A stretch of DNA of 64,000 nucleotides from Roseburia_C amylophila. Lineage in GTDB: Bacteria; Bacillota; Clostridia; Lachnospirales; Lachnospiraceae. Of the stretch, positions 1 through 8,348 are shown in pieces (the stretch's first letter is position 1; every line of letters starts with the position of its first letter). Below the pieces are notes generated by a model. It saw nothing but the letters and a program-made list of their open reading frames with translations, was not told the DNA's origin and ran no database searches. The stretch covers positions 62,001 through 126,000 of the forward strand of contig NZ_JAOQKI010000004.1 in the NCBI RefSeq assembly GCF_025567465.1, written 5' to 3'. A program made the translations under genes and the position numbers.

Positions 1-710
1 AATTGTGTGAATATATGGAAGAATCAGGGTATTACCGGTCTGAATCATCAAGATATAGCCATAGTTTAGATGCATTTTTGTTTTTGTATCAAAATGCAGG
101 CGGAAATAGGGATAATATCAAGGTGGAAATCAATTATTTCTTGCGGTCACATTTGTTTGAACCGACAAAACGGAGGATTGTGACGGATATGTTTCAGGAA
201 GATGTGATGATTCGAACATTACATCCGATGGAAATTTTTGCTGCCAAGGCAAATGCATTAATGAGCAGGGCTGCAGCGAGGAACTTATATGATTTCAATA
301 ATATGATAACATATGGTTTATTTGGAAAAGAGGAAGAAATTCTTCTACGAAAATGTATTATATTTTATGCTTCAGTATCAGCAGAAGTAATTAACAGGAA
401 TTTTGACACATCTGCAATTGATGGCTTGAATTTTACGAAAATCAGGAGAGATTTGTTTCCGGTTTTGAGGAAGAAAGATAATTTTAATCTGGAAGAGAGA
501 AAGAAGAAGGCAAAAACATATATACAGGAACTTATGATGTTGACACCAGAAGAAAGAGAATATTTAGAGGCATTTGAAAGAAAAGAGTATAGACCAGAGT
601 TGTTGTTTGATGATAAAATAATTTTAGATAATATTTGTAGTCATCCTATGGCAATATGGAAAATGAAAGAACAGAAGGAAAAGGAGCATAACCATGCAGA
701 CAGACATTAA
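1..710 (+). CDS. AbiEii/AbiGii-type nucleotidyltransferase toxin, C-terminal part (cut by window edge)
   Basis: The open frame runs in from before the window, so the true start is not visible. About 235 residues remain. The stretch KVEINY, followed some 45 residues later by IFAAKANALMSRAAARNLYDF, matches the conserved middle of the AbiEii (DUF1814) nucleotidyltransferase family, where a Lys-Ala-x-Ala-Leu...Arg-Asp/Asn-x-Tyr-Asp motif is typical. In this family the usual residue before Leu-Tyr-Asp is Asp; here it is Asn. Family members are toxins of type IV toxin-antitoxin or abortive infection modules, and the partner antitoxin would be upstream, outside the window. The end overlaps the next gene by 17 bases in another frame. 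Function is inferred from family only. Confidence 0.75.
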   Translation, partial: LCEYMEESGYYRSESSRYSHSLDAFLFLYQNAGGNRDNIKVEINYFLRSHLFEPTKRRIVTDMFQEDVMIRTLHPMEIFAAKANALMSRAAARNLYDFNNMITYGLFGKEEEILLRKCIIFYASVSAEVINRNFDTSAIDGLNFTKIRRDLFPVLRKKDNFNLEERKKKAKTYIQELMMLTPEEREYLEAFERKEYRPELLFDDKIILDNICSHPMAIWKMKEQKEKEHNHADRH

Positions 711-1077
711 CGCAGCATATTTTAAAAGCATCATTGACCAGGACCGTTGTTCTGTTGTGATATGTAATTTAAAGCATGAAATTATTTATATGAATCCAAC
801 TGCCGTAAAAAGCTATGAGAAATGGGGCGGTGAAAGCCTTGTTGGAAGAAGCCTTTTAAACTGCCATAATGAAGAATCGCAAAAACGCATCCAGCAGGTA
901 ATCGACTGGTTCGCAGCAGATGAAAGCCACAATCTCATCTATACCTCCCATAACGTGAAGCAGAATAAAGATGTGTATATGGTTGCTTTAAGGGATGCCG
1001 AAGAAAAGCTGATTGGCTACTATGAGAAGCACGAATTCAGAAATGCGGAAACCATGGAAAAATATGATTTGTGGTAA
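694..1077 (+). CDS. Small PAS-domain protein
   Basis: This 127-residue protein consists of little more than one PAS fold: CSVVICNLKHEIIYMNPTAV near residues 19-38 is the classic PAS start (I-x-Y-x-N-P), followed by a GRSLLNCH segment and a beta strand YMVALRD. There is no output domain, so it may act as a stand-alone ligand or redox sensor, possibly binding a flavin or heme; nothing in the sequence decides this. A GGAGCA ribosome binding site lies 6 bases before the ATG, inside the end of the AbiEii gene, so the two are probably transcribed together although their functions look unrelated. A hairpin follows the stop. Confidence 0.7.
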   Translation: MQTDINAAYFKSIIDQDRCSVVICNLKHEIIYMNPTAVKSYEKWGGESLVGRSLLNCHNEESQKRIQQVIDWFAADESHNLIYTSHNVKQNKDVYMVALRDAEEKLIGYYEKHEFRNAETMEKYDLW

Positions 1078-1113
1078 AATGGAATATAGGAAAATGAGAT
1101 AGCTTCATATCAT

Positions 1114-1153
1114 AAATAGAGCGGTACATCGACAAAGGTGTATCGCTCTATTT
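1114..1153. terminator. Bidirectional hairpin terminator
   Basis: Arms at 1114-1128 (AAATAGAGCGGTACA) and 1139-1153 pair over 15 positions with one mismatch, with A-rich and T-rich ends on the two sides. It closes the PAS gene on the plus strand and overlaps the stop codon of the minus-strand HTH remnant. Confidence 0.6.
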
Positions 1154-1320
1154 AAATTCAATAATATCATTTGGAGTACATCCTATAATGGTGCAGAGCT
1201 TTTCCAAGGTGAGTACAGTAATATTTTTGTTGTGTTTTAATCCATCCAGAGTTTTATTATCAATGCCCATCTTTAGAAGCTGGTATTGGGATATCTTTTT
1301 GGACTTCATAGTATTCCACA
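1148..1320 (-). pseudogene. XRE-type HTH regulator, 5'-truncated remnant
   Basis: Reading leftwards from about 1320, the frame encodes NLWNTMKSKKISQYQLLK, then IDNKTLDGLKHNKNIT and TLEKLCTIIGCTPNDIIEF. This is the nearly complete helix-turn-helix domain of a very common small Cro/CI-like regulator. The usual first four to six residues are missing. Instead the frame continues into the antisense of a restriction-nuclease fragment and reaches an ATG only at 1429, which would give an unrelated 40-residue N-terminus. An internal ATG (MKSKK) would remove the first helix. I therefore read it as a truncated gene whose break lies near 1320-1325. Translation from a non-standard start cannot be excluded. 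Confidence 0.55.
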
Positions 1321-1324
1321 AATT

Positions 1325-1676
1325 AGCAGAAAGCAAATTATCAAAGAATTTAGAAGGGGAAGCAGGTTTCCCGGATTTTGTTGTGCTGGAAAGGAAGAAA
1401 AGTCGAGATGCAGCTAAATATGGGTGCATAGAAGCAAAACGACCGTATGATAATATGGAGATAACAGAGCAGATAGAAGGACACCTTAATTCTTATGGAA
1501 AAGTGATTTATACAAATGGACTCGTATGGAAGTTTTATAAAGAGAAAAAAGAAAACGAAAAAGTTTATACTGTAGGAAGCATCAAGTCAAAGAATAAGCA
1601 GGCTATAATCTGGGAGCCGGTAGATAACTGGTATGAACTGATGAGCTTTTTAGAGGACTGGGATTGGAAATCATAA
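1325..1676 (+). pseudogene. Restriction endonuclease N-terminal (HSDR_N-like) fragment
   Basis: From about 1325 the plus frame encodes GFPDFVV, GCIEAKRP and VIYTNGLVWKFY. The Pro-Asp...Glu-Ala-Lys pair is the PD-(D/E)xK nuclease core, and TNG-x-x-W is typical of the N-terminal domain of type I HsdR or type IIG/ISP restriction enzymes. Only about 115 residues are present against many hundreds in whole enzymes. No start codon with a ribosome binding site precedes it: the frame upstream is the antisense of the HTH remnant. It stops at 1676 with no methylase or specificity gene nearby. It looks like debris of a lost restriction-modification system joined to a reversed HTH gene. Confidence 0.55.
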
Positions 1677-1707
1677 GATAGGGTTGCCATAGAAAAAGGC
1701 AAAAAAC

Positions 1708-1752
1708 CAGGCATATCACACGACAATAGATAGCAGTGTGATATGCCTTTTC
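1708..1752. terminator. Strong bidirectional terminator
   Basis: A perfect 13-base stem, AGGCATATCACAC at 1709-1721 with its complement at 1736-1748, is flanked by A-rich sequence on the left and TTTT on the right. It can end transcription from both sides and serves the minus-strand tautomerase gene, whose stop is at 1760. Confidence 0.85.
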
Positions 1753-1759
1753 TAGTCCC

Positions 1760-2101
1760 CTAGAAGTTACTGTCATTCCATCCCCAGTCTTCAGTCGGGA
1801 AGTAAGCAACATAGATTCGTTTCTTCGGAATACCAAGCTCATTTTCTAAGAGCGTGCAGACTTTTCTTGTCATAAGATTCATCTGCGGCTTGGTCGGATA
1901 ACCGTAGCATTTCACTTCTACATAAGCAATGTCTTTGGTGCTTCCTAGAAAGCAAAGAGAAGCATTCCCCTCGAACCCGGTCATCACCCAGTTTTCACCT
2001 TTGCCGAGACAGTCTCTGGTGATGATGCAGAGCTCCTTGGACAGGGCATCTTTTTTTGCAATATCTAAAGTAGCAGTAGTTTTCATGTTAATAAATGGCA
2101 T
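1760..2101 (-). CDS. MIF-like tautomerase (phenylpyruvate tautomerase-related)
   Basis: The 113-residue protein begins MPFINMKTT. The proline after the initiator methionine is the catalytic base of the tautomerase/MIF superfamily once Met is removed. The length equals that of eukaryotic MIF and of bacterial MIF-like proteins, and the YVEVKCYG and LLENELGIPKKRIYVAYF segments fit the second beta-alpha-beta half. Family members interconvert keto and enol forms of phenylpyruvate-type substrates; the physiological substrate here is unknown. AAGGAGGA lies upstream of the ATG on the minus strand. The gene stands alone, between a terminator and a hairpin element. Confidence 0.85.
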   Translation of the reverse strand: MPFINMKTTATLDIAKKDALSKELCIITRDCLGKGENWVMTGFEGNASLCFLGSTKDIAYVEVKCYGYPTKPQMNLMTRKVCTLLENELGIPKKRIYVAYFPTEDWGWNDSNF

Positions 2102-2143
2102 TTGAAAATCCTCCTTGCAAATTGATAAGTTAATTGGCTCGTT

Positions 2144-2404
2144 ATATAGGTGAGAGTGAAAAAGCTATGATTCATCAGAATATGGATGCTTGAAGCAAAC
2201 GGTTAGAGGCACCTGGCATTTCGTACAATATCAGGCAGCACCGGCACATGGATGTGACGGTGAGGTGCAGCTTGAACATGGATGTGAATCTGCACCGGTT
2301 GCCGTACGGTATTAGTATTGCGGTAGAAATGCCTGATGCCCCTTACCGTTTTGCCTCGCATCCATATCTGATGAATCATAGAACCTTTCTCAACTCCTAT
2401 AAAA
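2144..2404 (-). repeat. Large hairpin element, copy C (core on minus strand)
   Basis: The whole interval is an imperfect inverted repeat. An arm at 2165-2189 (CTATGATTCATCAG...ATATGGATGC) pairs with 2358-2381, and inner arms 2206-2222 and 2326-2342 enclose a core at 2234-2303. Read on the minus strand, that core has the same branched layout and conserved loops (GCAACCGGTGCA, ATTCACATCCATGTTCA) as the copies at 31968-32036 and 50551-50619. The outer arms are shorter than in those copies. An 86-codon reading frame crosses it but has no ribosome binding site and follows the repeat, so I do not call it a gene. The rest of the gap up to leuB holds only a promoter. Confidence 0.8.
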
Positions 2405-2539
2405 TACCTACCTCAAGTCTACTGTACCAATCCCATTCTGACAAGAAAAAGATTTGTATAATAACAACAAATCATATCAAGAGAATAGAATATAACCACA
2501 GTTTATAAATACTATGAGAAACTATAATGGTAAAATTTA

Positions 2540-2568
2540 TTGAATTCTTCGGATAAATAAGCTATGAT
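2540..2568 (+). promoter_or_regulatory. Promoter of leuB operon
   Basis: TTGAAT at 2540-2545 and TATGAT at 2563-2568 are separated by 17 bases, which predicts a leader of about 70 bases before leuB. No T-box or attenuator structure was recognised in this leader. Confidence 0.6.
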
Positions 2569-2647
2569 ATAGGATAATGAGCATTACCATAATCAGTAGT
2601 TATGAAATTGGGATGCATGCAATAGGAAAAGAAAGAAGGATTTACCC

Positions 2648-3748
2648 ATGAATTATAATGTTGGAGTAATTGCCGGTGACGGAATCGGACCGGAAATTGT
2701 AAGCGAAGCAAGAAAGGTGTTAGATGCCATTGGAGCAAAATTCGGACACACCTTTACATATGACGAGATACTGATGGGCGGTTGTTCTATCGATGCAACT
2801 GGTGTACCGCTGACCGATGATGCCATTGCGCATGCAAAAGCAGCAGATGCAGTTCTGATGGGTTCCATCGGAGGAAATACAGCAACATCCCCTTGGTACA
2901 AATTAGAGCCATCCCTTCGCCCGGAGGCAGGCCTTTTAAAATTGAGAAAAGCATTGAACCTTTTTGCAAACTTAAGACCGGCATACCTTTATGAAGAATT
3001 AAAGGAAGCATGTCCACTGCGTGACGATATTATCGGAGACGGATTTGACATGATGATTATGCGAGAGCTGACCGGCGGACTTTATTTCGGAGAGAGAAAG
3101 ACAGAAGAAGTTGACGGTGTGATGACGGCAACCGATACTTTGACATATAACGAAAATGAAATCCGCAGAATTGCAAAGCGTGGATTTGACATTGCCATGA
3201 AACGCCGCAGGAAAGTAACCAGCGTGGATAAGGCAAACGTACTGGATTCCTCCAGACTCTGGAGAAAGATTGTAGAAGAAGTAGCAAAGGACTATCCGGA
3301 AGTAACTTATGAGCATATGCTGGTAGATAACTGTGCCATGCAGTTGGTAAAAGACCCGAAGCAGTTCGATGTAATTTTAACTGAGAATATGTTTGGAGAT
3401 ATTTTATCGGATGAAGCAAGTATGGTAACCGGTTCCATCGGAATGTTATCCTCTGCAAGCTTAAATGATACGAAATTCGGTCTTTATGAGCCAAGCGGCG
3501 GTTCTGCACCGGATATCGCAGGAAAAGGAATTGCAAACCCGATTGCAACCATTTTAAGTGCAGCGATGATGTTAAGATATTCCTTTGATCTCGATAAAGA
3601 AGCAGATGCTATTGAAAATGCCGTAAAGAAGGTATTAAAGGCAGGCTATCGTACCATTGACATTATGCCACAGGAAGAAGCAAAGAAAGCAACCGTAACC
3701 CAGGTAGGAACAGCCAGAATGGGTGACTTAATCGTAGAGAATCTGTAG
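2648..3748 (+). CDS. leuB: 3-isopropylmalate dehydrogenase
   Basis: LeuB oxidises and decarboxylates (2R,3S)-3-isopropylmalate with NAD to the leucine precursor 2-oxoisocaproate in the cytosol. The 366-residue product has GDGIGPE at residues 10-16, the substrate-binding Arg/Tyr segment MIMRELTGGLYFG, and the metal/NAD site ILTENMFGDILSDEASM followed by GSAPDIAGKGIANP. All of these are diagnostic of the isopropylmalate/isocitrate dehydrogenase family and of LeuB in particular. It opens a co-directional run with ilvD 50 bases downstream. leuA, leuC and leuD are not in the window. Confidence 0.95.
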   Translation: MNYNVGVIAGDGIGPEIVSEARKVLDAIGAKFGHTFTYDEILMGGCSIDATGVPLTDDAIAHAKAADAVLMGSIGGNTATSPWYKLEPSLRPEAGLLKLRKALNLFANLRPAYLYEELKEACPLRDDIIGDGFDMMIMRELTGGLYFGERKTEEVDGVMTATDTLTYNENEIRRIAKRGFDIAMKRRRKVTSVDKANVLDSSRLWRKIVEEVAKDYPEVTYEHMLVDNCAMQLVKDPKQFDVILTENMFGDILSDEASMVTGSIGMLSSASLNDTKFGLYEPSGGSAPDIAGKGIANPIATILSAAMMLRYSFDLDKEADAIENAVKKVLKAGYRTIDIMPQEEAKKATVTQVGTARMGDLIVENL

Positions 3749-3798
3749 GAAATAAGAAATTTTAAGACAGAACAATAAAAAAGAGAGGAAGAACGAAG

Positions 3799-5481
3799 AT
3801 GAAGAGTGATAATGTAAAAGCCGGAATGCAGCAGGCTCCGCACAGAAGTCTTTTTAACGCTTTGGGATTTACCGAAGAAGAAATGAAGAAACCAATGGTT
3901 GGTATCGTAAGTTCTTATAATGAAATCGTACCGGGCCATATGAATCTGGATAAAATTGTAAACGCTGTAAAATTAGGTGTTGCAGAAGCAGGTGGAGTAC
4001 CGGTTGTATTCCCTGCTATCGCAGTTTGTGATGGAATTGCCATGGGACATATCGGGATGAAATATTCCCTGGTAACAAGAGACTTAATTGCAGATTCCAC
4101 AGAGTGTATGGCATTAGCCCATCAGTTTGATGCGCTGGTTATGGTGCCAAACTGTGATAAGAACGTACCGGGACTTCTGATGGCAGCAGCAAGAATTAAT
4201 GTCCCTACCGTATTTGTTTCCGGTGGCCCGATGTTAGCTGGTCATGTAAAGGGACGTAAGAGAAGTTTATCTTCCATGTTTGAGGCAGTAGGTTCCTATG
4301 CAGCAGGTACAATGACAGAGGAAGAAGTAAGAGAATACGAAGAGAAAGTATGTCCGACCTGTGGTTCCTGTTCCGGTATGTATACCGCAAACTCCATGAA
4401 CTGTCTGACCGAGGCACTTGGTATGGGCTTACGTGGAAACGGAACCATTCCTGCCATATATTCCGAGCGTATCAAATTAGCAAAACATGCCGGAATGGCA
4501 GTTATGGATATGTATCGGAAAGATATCCGTCCAAGAGATATTATGACAAAGGATGCTATTTTAAATGCACTGACCGTAGATATGGCGTTAGGCTGCTCTA
4601 CCAACAGTATGCTTCACCTGCCTGCAATCGCACATGAAGTAGGATTTGATTTTGATATTTCCTTTGCAAATCCAATCAGCGAGAAGACTCCGAACCTCTG
4701 CCACCTGGCACCGGCAGGCCCGACCTATATGGAAGACTTAAATGAAGCCGGCGGTGTCTATGCTGTCATGAAAGAATTAGCAGATGCAGGACTTTTACAT
4801 ACAGACTGTATGACCGTAACCGGTAAGACCGTAGGCGAGAATATCAAAGATGCAGTCAATAAGAATCCGGAAGTTATCCGTCCACTGGATAATCCATACA
4901 GTAAGACCGGTGGTCTTGCCGTATTAAAAGGAAATCTTGCTCCGGACGGTGGTGTTGTAAAACGTTCCGCAGTCGTAGAAGAGATGATGGTTCATGAAGG
5001 ACCGGCAAGAGTATTTGACTGTGAGGAAGATGCCATTGCTGCAATCAAAGGTGGAAAAATTGTTGCCGGTGATGTAGTCGTGATCCGTTACGAAGGACCA
5101 AAAGGCGGCCCTGGTATGCGTGAGATGTTAAATCCGACTTCTGCAATCGCAGGAATGGGACTTGGTTCATCCGTAGCATTGATTACAGACGGACGTTTCT
5201 CCGGTGCAAGCCGTGGAGCTTCCATCGGTCATGTTTCACCGGAAGCAGCCGTAGGCGGACCAATTGCGTTGGTAGAAGAAGGCGACATCATCAGGATTAA
5301 CATCCCGGAAATGAAGTTAGAGCTTGCAGTATCGGATGAAGAACTGGCAGCCCGTAAAGCAAAATGGCAGCCAAGAGAACCGAAGGTAACAACCGGATAT
5401 CTGGCACGTTATGCTTCCATGGTTACTTCAGGAAACCGCGGTGCAATTTTACAGATTCCAGGTACCGGGAAAGAAAAATAA
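3799..5481 (+). CDS. ilvD: Dihydroxy-acid dehydratase
   Basis: IlvD removes water from 2,3-dihydroxy-isovalerate and 2,3-dihydroxy-3-methylvalerate to give the 2-keto acids of valine and isoleucine. The 560-residue length is normal. Cluster cysteines are visible at about 119 (NCDKNVPG) and at 185-191 (CPTCGSCSGMYTAN), with the C-terminal signature LITDGRFSGASRG. A GAGAGGAAGA ribosome binding site lies ahead of the ATG. It sits between leuB and ilvB, with 38-50 base gaps to each start-proximal region, consistent with one operon. Confidence 0.95.
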   Translation: MKSDNVKAGMQQAPHRSLFNALGFTEEEMKKPMVGIVSSYNEIVPGHMNLDKIVNAVKLGVAEAGGVPVVFPAIAVCDGIAMGHIGMKYSLVTRDLIADSTECMALAHQFDALVMVPNCDKNVPGLLMAAARINVPTVFVSGGPMLAGHVKGRKRSLSSMFEAVGSYAAGTMTEEEVREYEEKVCPTCGSCSGMYTANSMNCLTEALGMGLRGNGTIPAIYSERIKLAKHAGMAVMDMYRKDIRPRDIMTKDAILNALTVDMALGCSTNSMLHLPAIAHEVGFDFDISFANPISEKTPNLCHLAPAGPTYMEDLNEAGGVYAVMKELADAGLLHTDCMTVTGKTVGENIKDAVNKNPEVIRPLDNPYSKTGGLAVLKGNLAPDGGVVKRSAVVEEMMVHEGPARVFDCEEDAIAAIKGGKIVAGDVVVIRYEGPKGGPGMREMLNPTSAIAGMGLGSSVALITDGRFSGASRGASIGHVSPEAAVGGPIALVEEGDIIRINIPEMKLELAVSDEELAARKAKWQPREPKVTTGYLARYASMVTSGNRGAILQIPGTGKEK

Positions 5482-5539
5482 GAACCGGTAATCTGTAAAT
5501 ATACAGCAGAAAGATAAGTTGGAAAGAGAGGAAATTTCA

Positions 5540-7213
5540 ATGCTCTTAACAGGTGCTGAAATCGTAATAGAATGTTTGAAAGAGCAGGGCGTGGATACGG
5601 TATTTGGTTATCCGGGCGGTGCAATTTTAAATGTATATGATGAGTTATATAAACATAGTAATGAAATAAAACATATTTTAACTTCCCATGAGCAGGGAGC
5701 TTCCCATGCGGCAGATGGATATGCAAGAAGCACCGGAAAAGTTGGTGTGTGCTTTGCCACCAGCGGACCGGGTGCAACTAATCTGGTAACCGGAATCGCA
5801 ACCGCATATATGGATTCTGTTCCAATGGTAGCAATTACCTGTAATGTCAATGTGCCGCTTCTTGGCAAAGACAGTTTCCAGGAAATTGATATTGCAGGAA
5901 TTACCATGCCGATTACCAAGCACAACTTTATTGTAAAAGATGTCAATGATCTGGCAGATACCATCCGCCGGGCATTCCGTATTGCAAAAAAAGGAAGACC
6001 GGGTCCTGTCCTTGTGGATATTCCAAAGGATGTCACTGCAAATAAGGCAGAGTATAAAACACAGCGTATTGAACCGGTACTGCGTGTGACAGAAACCATC
6101 CGGGAGGAAGATTTAGAAGAAGCAGCAGCTTTGATTCAGAAAGCGAAAAAACCATATATCTTTGTGGGCGGCGGTGCCGTAATTTCCGACTGTTCGGATG
6201 AATTGAGAGAATTTGTGGATAAGGTGGATGCACCGGTTTGTGATACCCTGATGGGAAAGGGTGCATTTAACGGAACGGATGAACGTTATACCGGAATGCT
6301 TGGAATGCATGGAACCAAGACTTCCAATCTTGGAGTCAGCGAGTGCGATCTTCTGATTGCAGTAGGTGTCCGTTTCTCAGACCGTGTGCTTGGAAATGCT
6401 AAGAAATTTGCCCATCATGCAAAAATCTTACAGTTTGATGTGGATGCGGCAGAGATTAATAAAAATATCATGGTAACAAACAGCGTGATTGGTGATTTAA
6501 AGAAGATTCTTGCAAGAATCAATCCGATGTTATCTCCGATGGAGCATAAAGAGTGGATGGAGCACATCATGGAATACAAGAAAGAATATCCATTGAGCTA
6601 TCATCCGGAAGGATTAAGCGGTCCGTTCGTAATCGAAGAAATCTATCGTCAGACCAACGGAGATGCTATCATGGTAACGGAGGTCGGACAGCATCAGATG
6701 TGGGCAGCACAGTATTATAAATACAAACGGCCGAGAACACTTCTGACATCCGGCGGACTTGGAACCATGGGTTATGGACTGGGGGCAGCAATCGGTGCGC
6801 AGATAGCAAATCCGGATAAACAGGTTATCAATATTGCCGGTGACGGATGTTTCCGTATGAATATGAATGAGATTGCAACAGCAGTCCGTCAGAAGCTTCC
6901 GTTAATCGAAGTTATTATCAATAACCATGTGCTTGGAATGGTAAGACAGTGGCAGACACTTTTCTATGAGAAGCATTATTCTGCAACTGTTTTAGACGAT
7001 GGAGTAGATTTTGTAAAACTGGCAGAAGCCATGGGAGCAACGGGATATCGTGCAACCAGTCAGGCAGAATTTGTCGATATTTTGAAAAAAGCACTTGCAA
7101 GTAGTACACCAGTTGTTATAGACTGTATAATTGATAGTGATGATAAGGTGTGGCCAATGGTAGCACCGGGGGCAGCTATATCTGAGGTGTTTACCGAGGA
7201 AGATTTAAAATAA
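5540..7213 (+). CDS. ilvB: Acetolactate synthase, large (catalytic) subunit
   Basis: This ThDP/FAD enzyme condenses two pyruvates, or pyruvate and 2-oxobutyrate, in the first common step of branched-chain amino acid synthesis. I start it at ATG 5540 (MLLTGAEIV), preceded by AGAGAGG, instead of an upstream TTG that would place this ribosome binding site inside the gene. Glu51 in SHEQGASHAADG is the residue that activates ThDP, and GDGCFRMN...INN in the C-terminal third is the ThDP-magnesium motif. At 557 residues it is full length. No regulatory subunit gene (ilvN/ilvH) is adjacent, so that subunit must be encoded elsewhere or be absent. Confidence 0.93.
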   Translation: MLLTGAEIVIECLKEQGVDTVFGYPGGAILNVYDELYKHSNEIKHILTSHEQGASHAADGYARSTGKVGVCFATSGPGATNLVTGIATAYMDSVPMVAITCNVNVPLLGKDSFQEIDIAGITMPITKHNFIVKDVNDLADTIRRAFRIAKKGRPGPVLVDIPKDVTANKAEYKTQRIEPVLRVTETIREEDLEEAAALIQKAKKPYIFVGGGAVISDCSDELREFVDKVDAPVCDTLMGKGAFNGTDERYTGMLGMHGTKTSNLGVSECDLLIAVGVRFSDRVLGNAKKFAHHAKILQFDVDAAEINKNIMVTNSVIGDLKKILARINPMLSPMEHKEWMEHIMEYKKEYPLSYHPEGLSGPFVIEEIYRQTNGDAIMVTEVGQHQMWAAQYYKYKRPRTLLTSGGLGTMGYGLGAAIGAQIANPDKQVINIAGDGCFRMNMNEIATAVRQKLPLIEVIINNHVLGMVRQWQTLFYEKHYSATVLDDGVDFVKLAEAMGATGYRATSQAEFVDILKKALASSTPVVIDCIIDSDDKVWPMVAPGAAISEVFTEEDLK

Positions 7214-7265
7214 TAAGCCATTACATATAGAAAGATATGTGTAAGAAGTGAGGAGGAATTAGAAA

Positions 7266-8348
7266 ATGAGCAGAGTATATAATTTTTCTGCAGGTCCGGC
7301 AGTATTACCGGAAGAAGTTTTACAGGAAGCAGCAGATGAGATGTTAGACTACAGAGGATGTGGAATGTCCGTAATGGAGATGAGTCATCGTTCCAAAGTA
7401 TATGACAACATCATCAAAGAGGCAGAAGCTGATTTAAGAGACTTAATGAATATCCCGGATAATTACAAGGTATTATTCTTACAGGGTGGAGCTTCCCAGC
7501 AGTTTGCTGCAATTCCAATGAACCTGATGAAAAATAAGAAAGCTGCATACATTGTAACTGGACAGTGGGCTAAGAAAGCTTACCAGGAAGCAAAAATGTA
7601 TGGGGATGCAGTAGAAGTAGCATCTTCTGCGGATAAGACCTTCTCTTATATTCCGGATTGTTCAGATCTGGATATTCCGGAAGACGCAGATTATGTATAT
7701 ATCTGTGAAAACAATACGATTTATGGAACCAAGTTCAAAGAACTTCCAAATACCAAAGGACATACACTTGTTGCAGACGTATCTTCCTGCTTCTTATCAG
7801 AACCGGTTGATGTAACCAAATACGGAGTAATCTACGGCGGCGTTCAGAAGAACGTTGGACCTGCAGGTGTTGTAATCGTAATCATTCGTGAAGACTTAAT
7901 TACAGATGATGTTCTTCCGGGAACACCTACCATGTTAAAATACAAGACTCAGGCAGATGCTGATTCTCTTTACAATACACCACCATGCTACGGCATTTAT
8001 ATCTGTGGTAAAGTATTCAAATGGTTAAAGAAGATGGGCGGACTCGAAGTTATGAAACAGCGTAACGAAGAGAAAGCTAAGATTCTTTATGATTTCTTAG
8101 ACCAGAGCAAGTTATTCAAGGGAACTGTAGTTCCAAAAGACCGTTCTCTTATGAACGTACCATTCGTTACCGGTGATGCTGACTTAGATGCAAAATTCGT
8201 CAAAGAAGCAACCGAAGCCGGTTTTGTAAACTTAAAGGGACACAGAACCGTTGGCGGTATGCGTGCCAGCATTTATAATGCAATGCCAAAAGAGGGCGTT
8301 GAGAAGCTGGTGGCATTTATGAAGAAGTTTGAGGAGGAGAACGCATAA
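7266..8348 (+). CDS. serC: Phosphoserine aminotransferase
   Basis: SerC transfers an amino group from glutamate to 3-phosphohydroxypyruvate, the second step of serine synthesis. The 360-residue protein opens with YNFSAGPAVLPEEVL, and GGVQKNVGPAG near residue 197 carries the PLP lysine. The C-terminal GHRTVGGMRASIYNAMP is the family signature. A GAGGAGGAA ribosome binding site precedes the ATG. Its stop codon overlaps the serA start in TAATG, so the two serine genes are translationally coupled. Confidence 0.95.
   Translation: MSRVYNFSAGPAVLPEEVLQEAADEMLDYRGCGMSVMEMSHRSKVYDNIIKEAEADLRDLMNIPDNYKVLFLQGGASQQFAAIPMNLMKNKKAAYIVTGQWAKKAYQEAKMYGDAVEVASSADKTFSYIPDCSDLDIPEDADYVYICENNTIYGTKFKELPNTKGHTLVADVSSCFLSEPVDVTKYGVIYGGVQKNVGPAGVVIVIIREDLITDDVLPGTPTMLKYKTQADADSLYNTPPCYGIYICGKVFKWLKKMGGLEVMKQRNEEKAKILYDFLDQSKLFKGTVVPKDRSLMNVPFVTGDADLDAKFVKEATEAGFVNLKGHRTVGGMRASIYNAMPKEGVEKLVAFMKKFEEENA

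Noticed and set aside
1188..1676. 162-codon frame as an intact restriction protein
   Set aside because: Its first 45 codons are the antisense of the HTH remnant; only the part from about 1325 resembles a nuclease.
2248..2508. 86-codon reading frame
   Set aside because: It lies largely inside hairpin element C, has no ribosome binding site, and its repeated residues mirror the inverted repeat.
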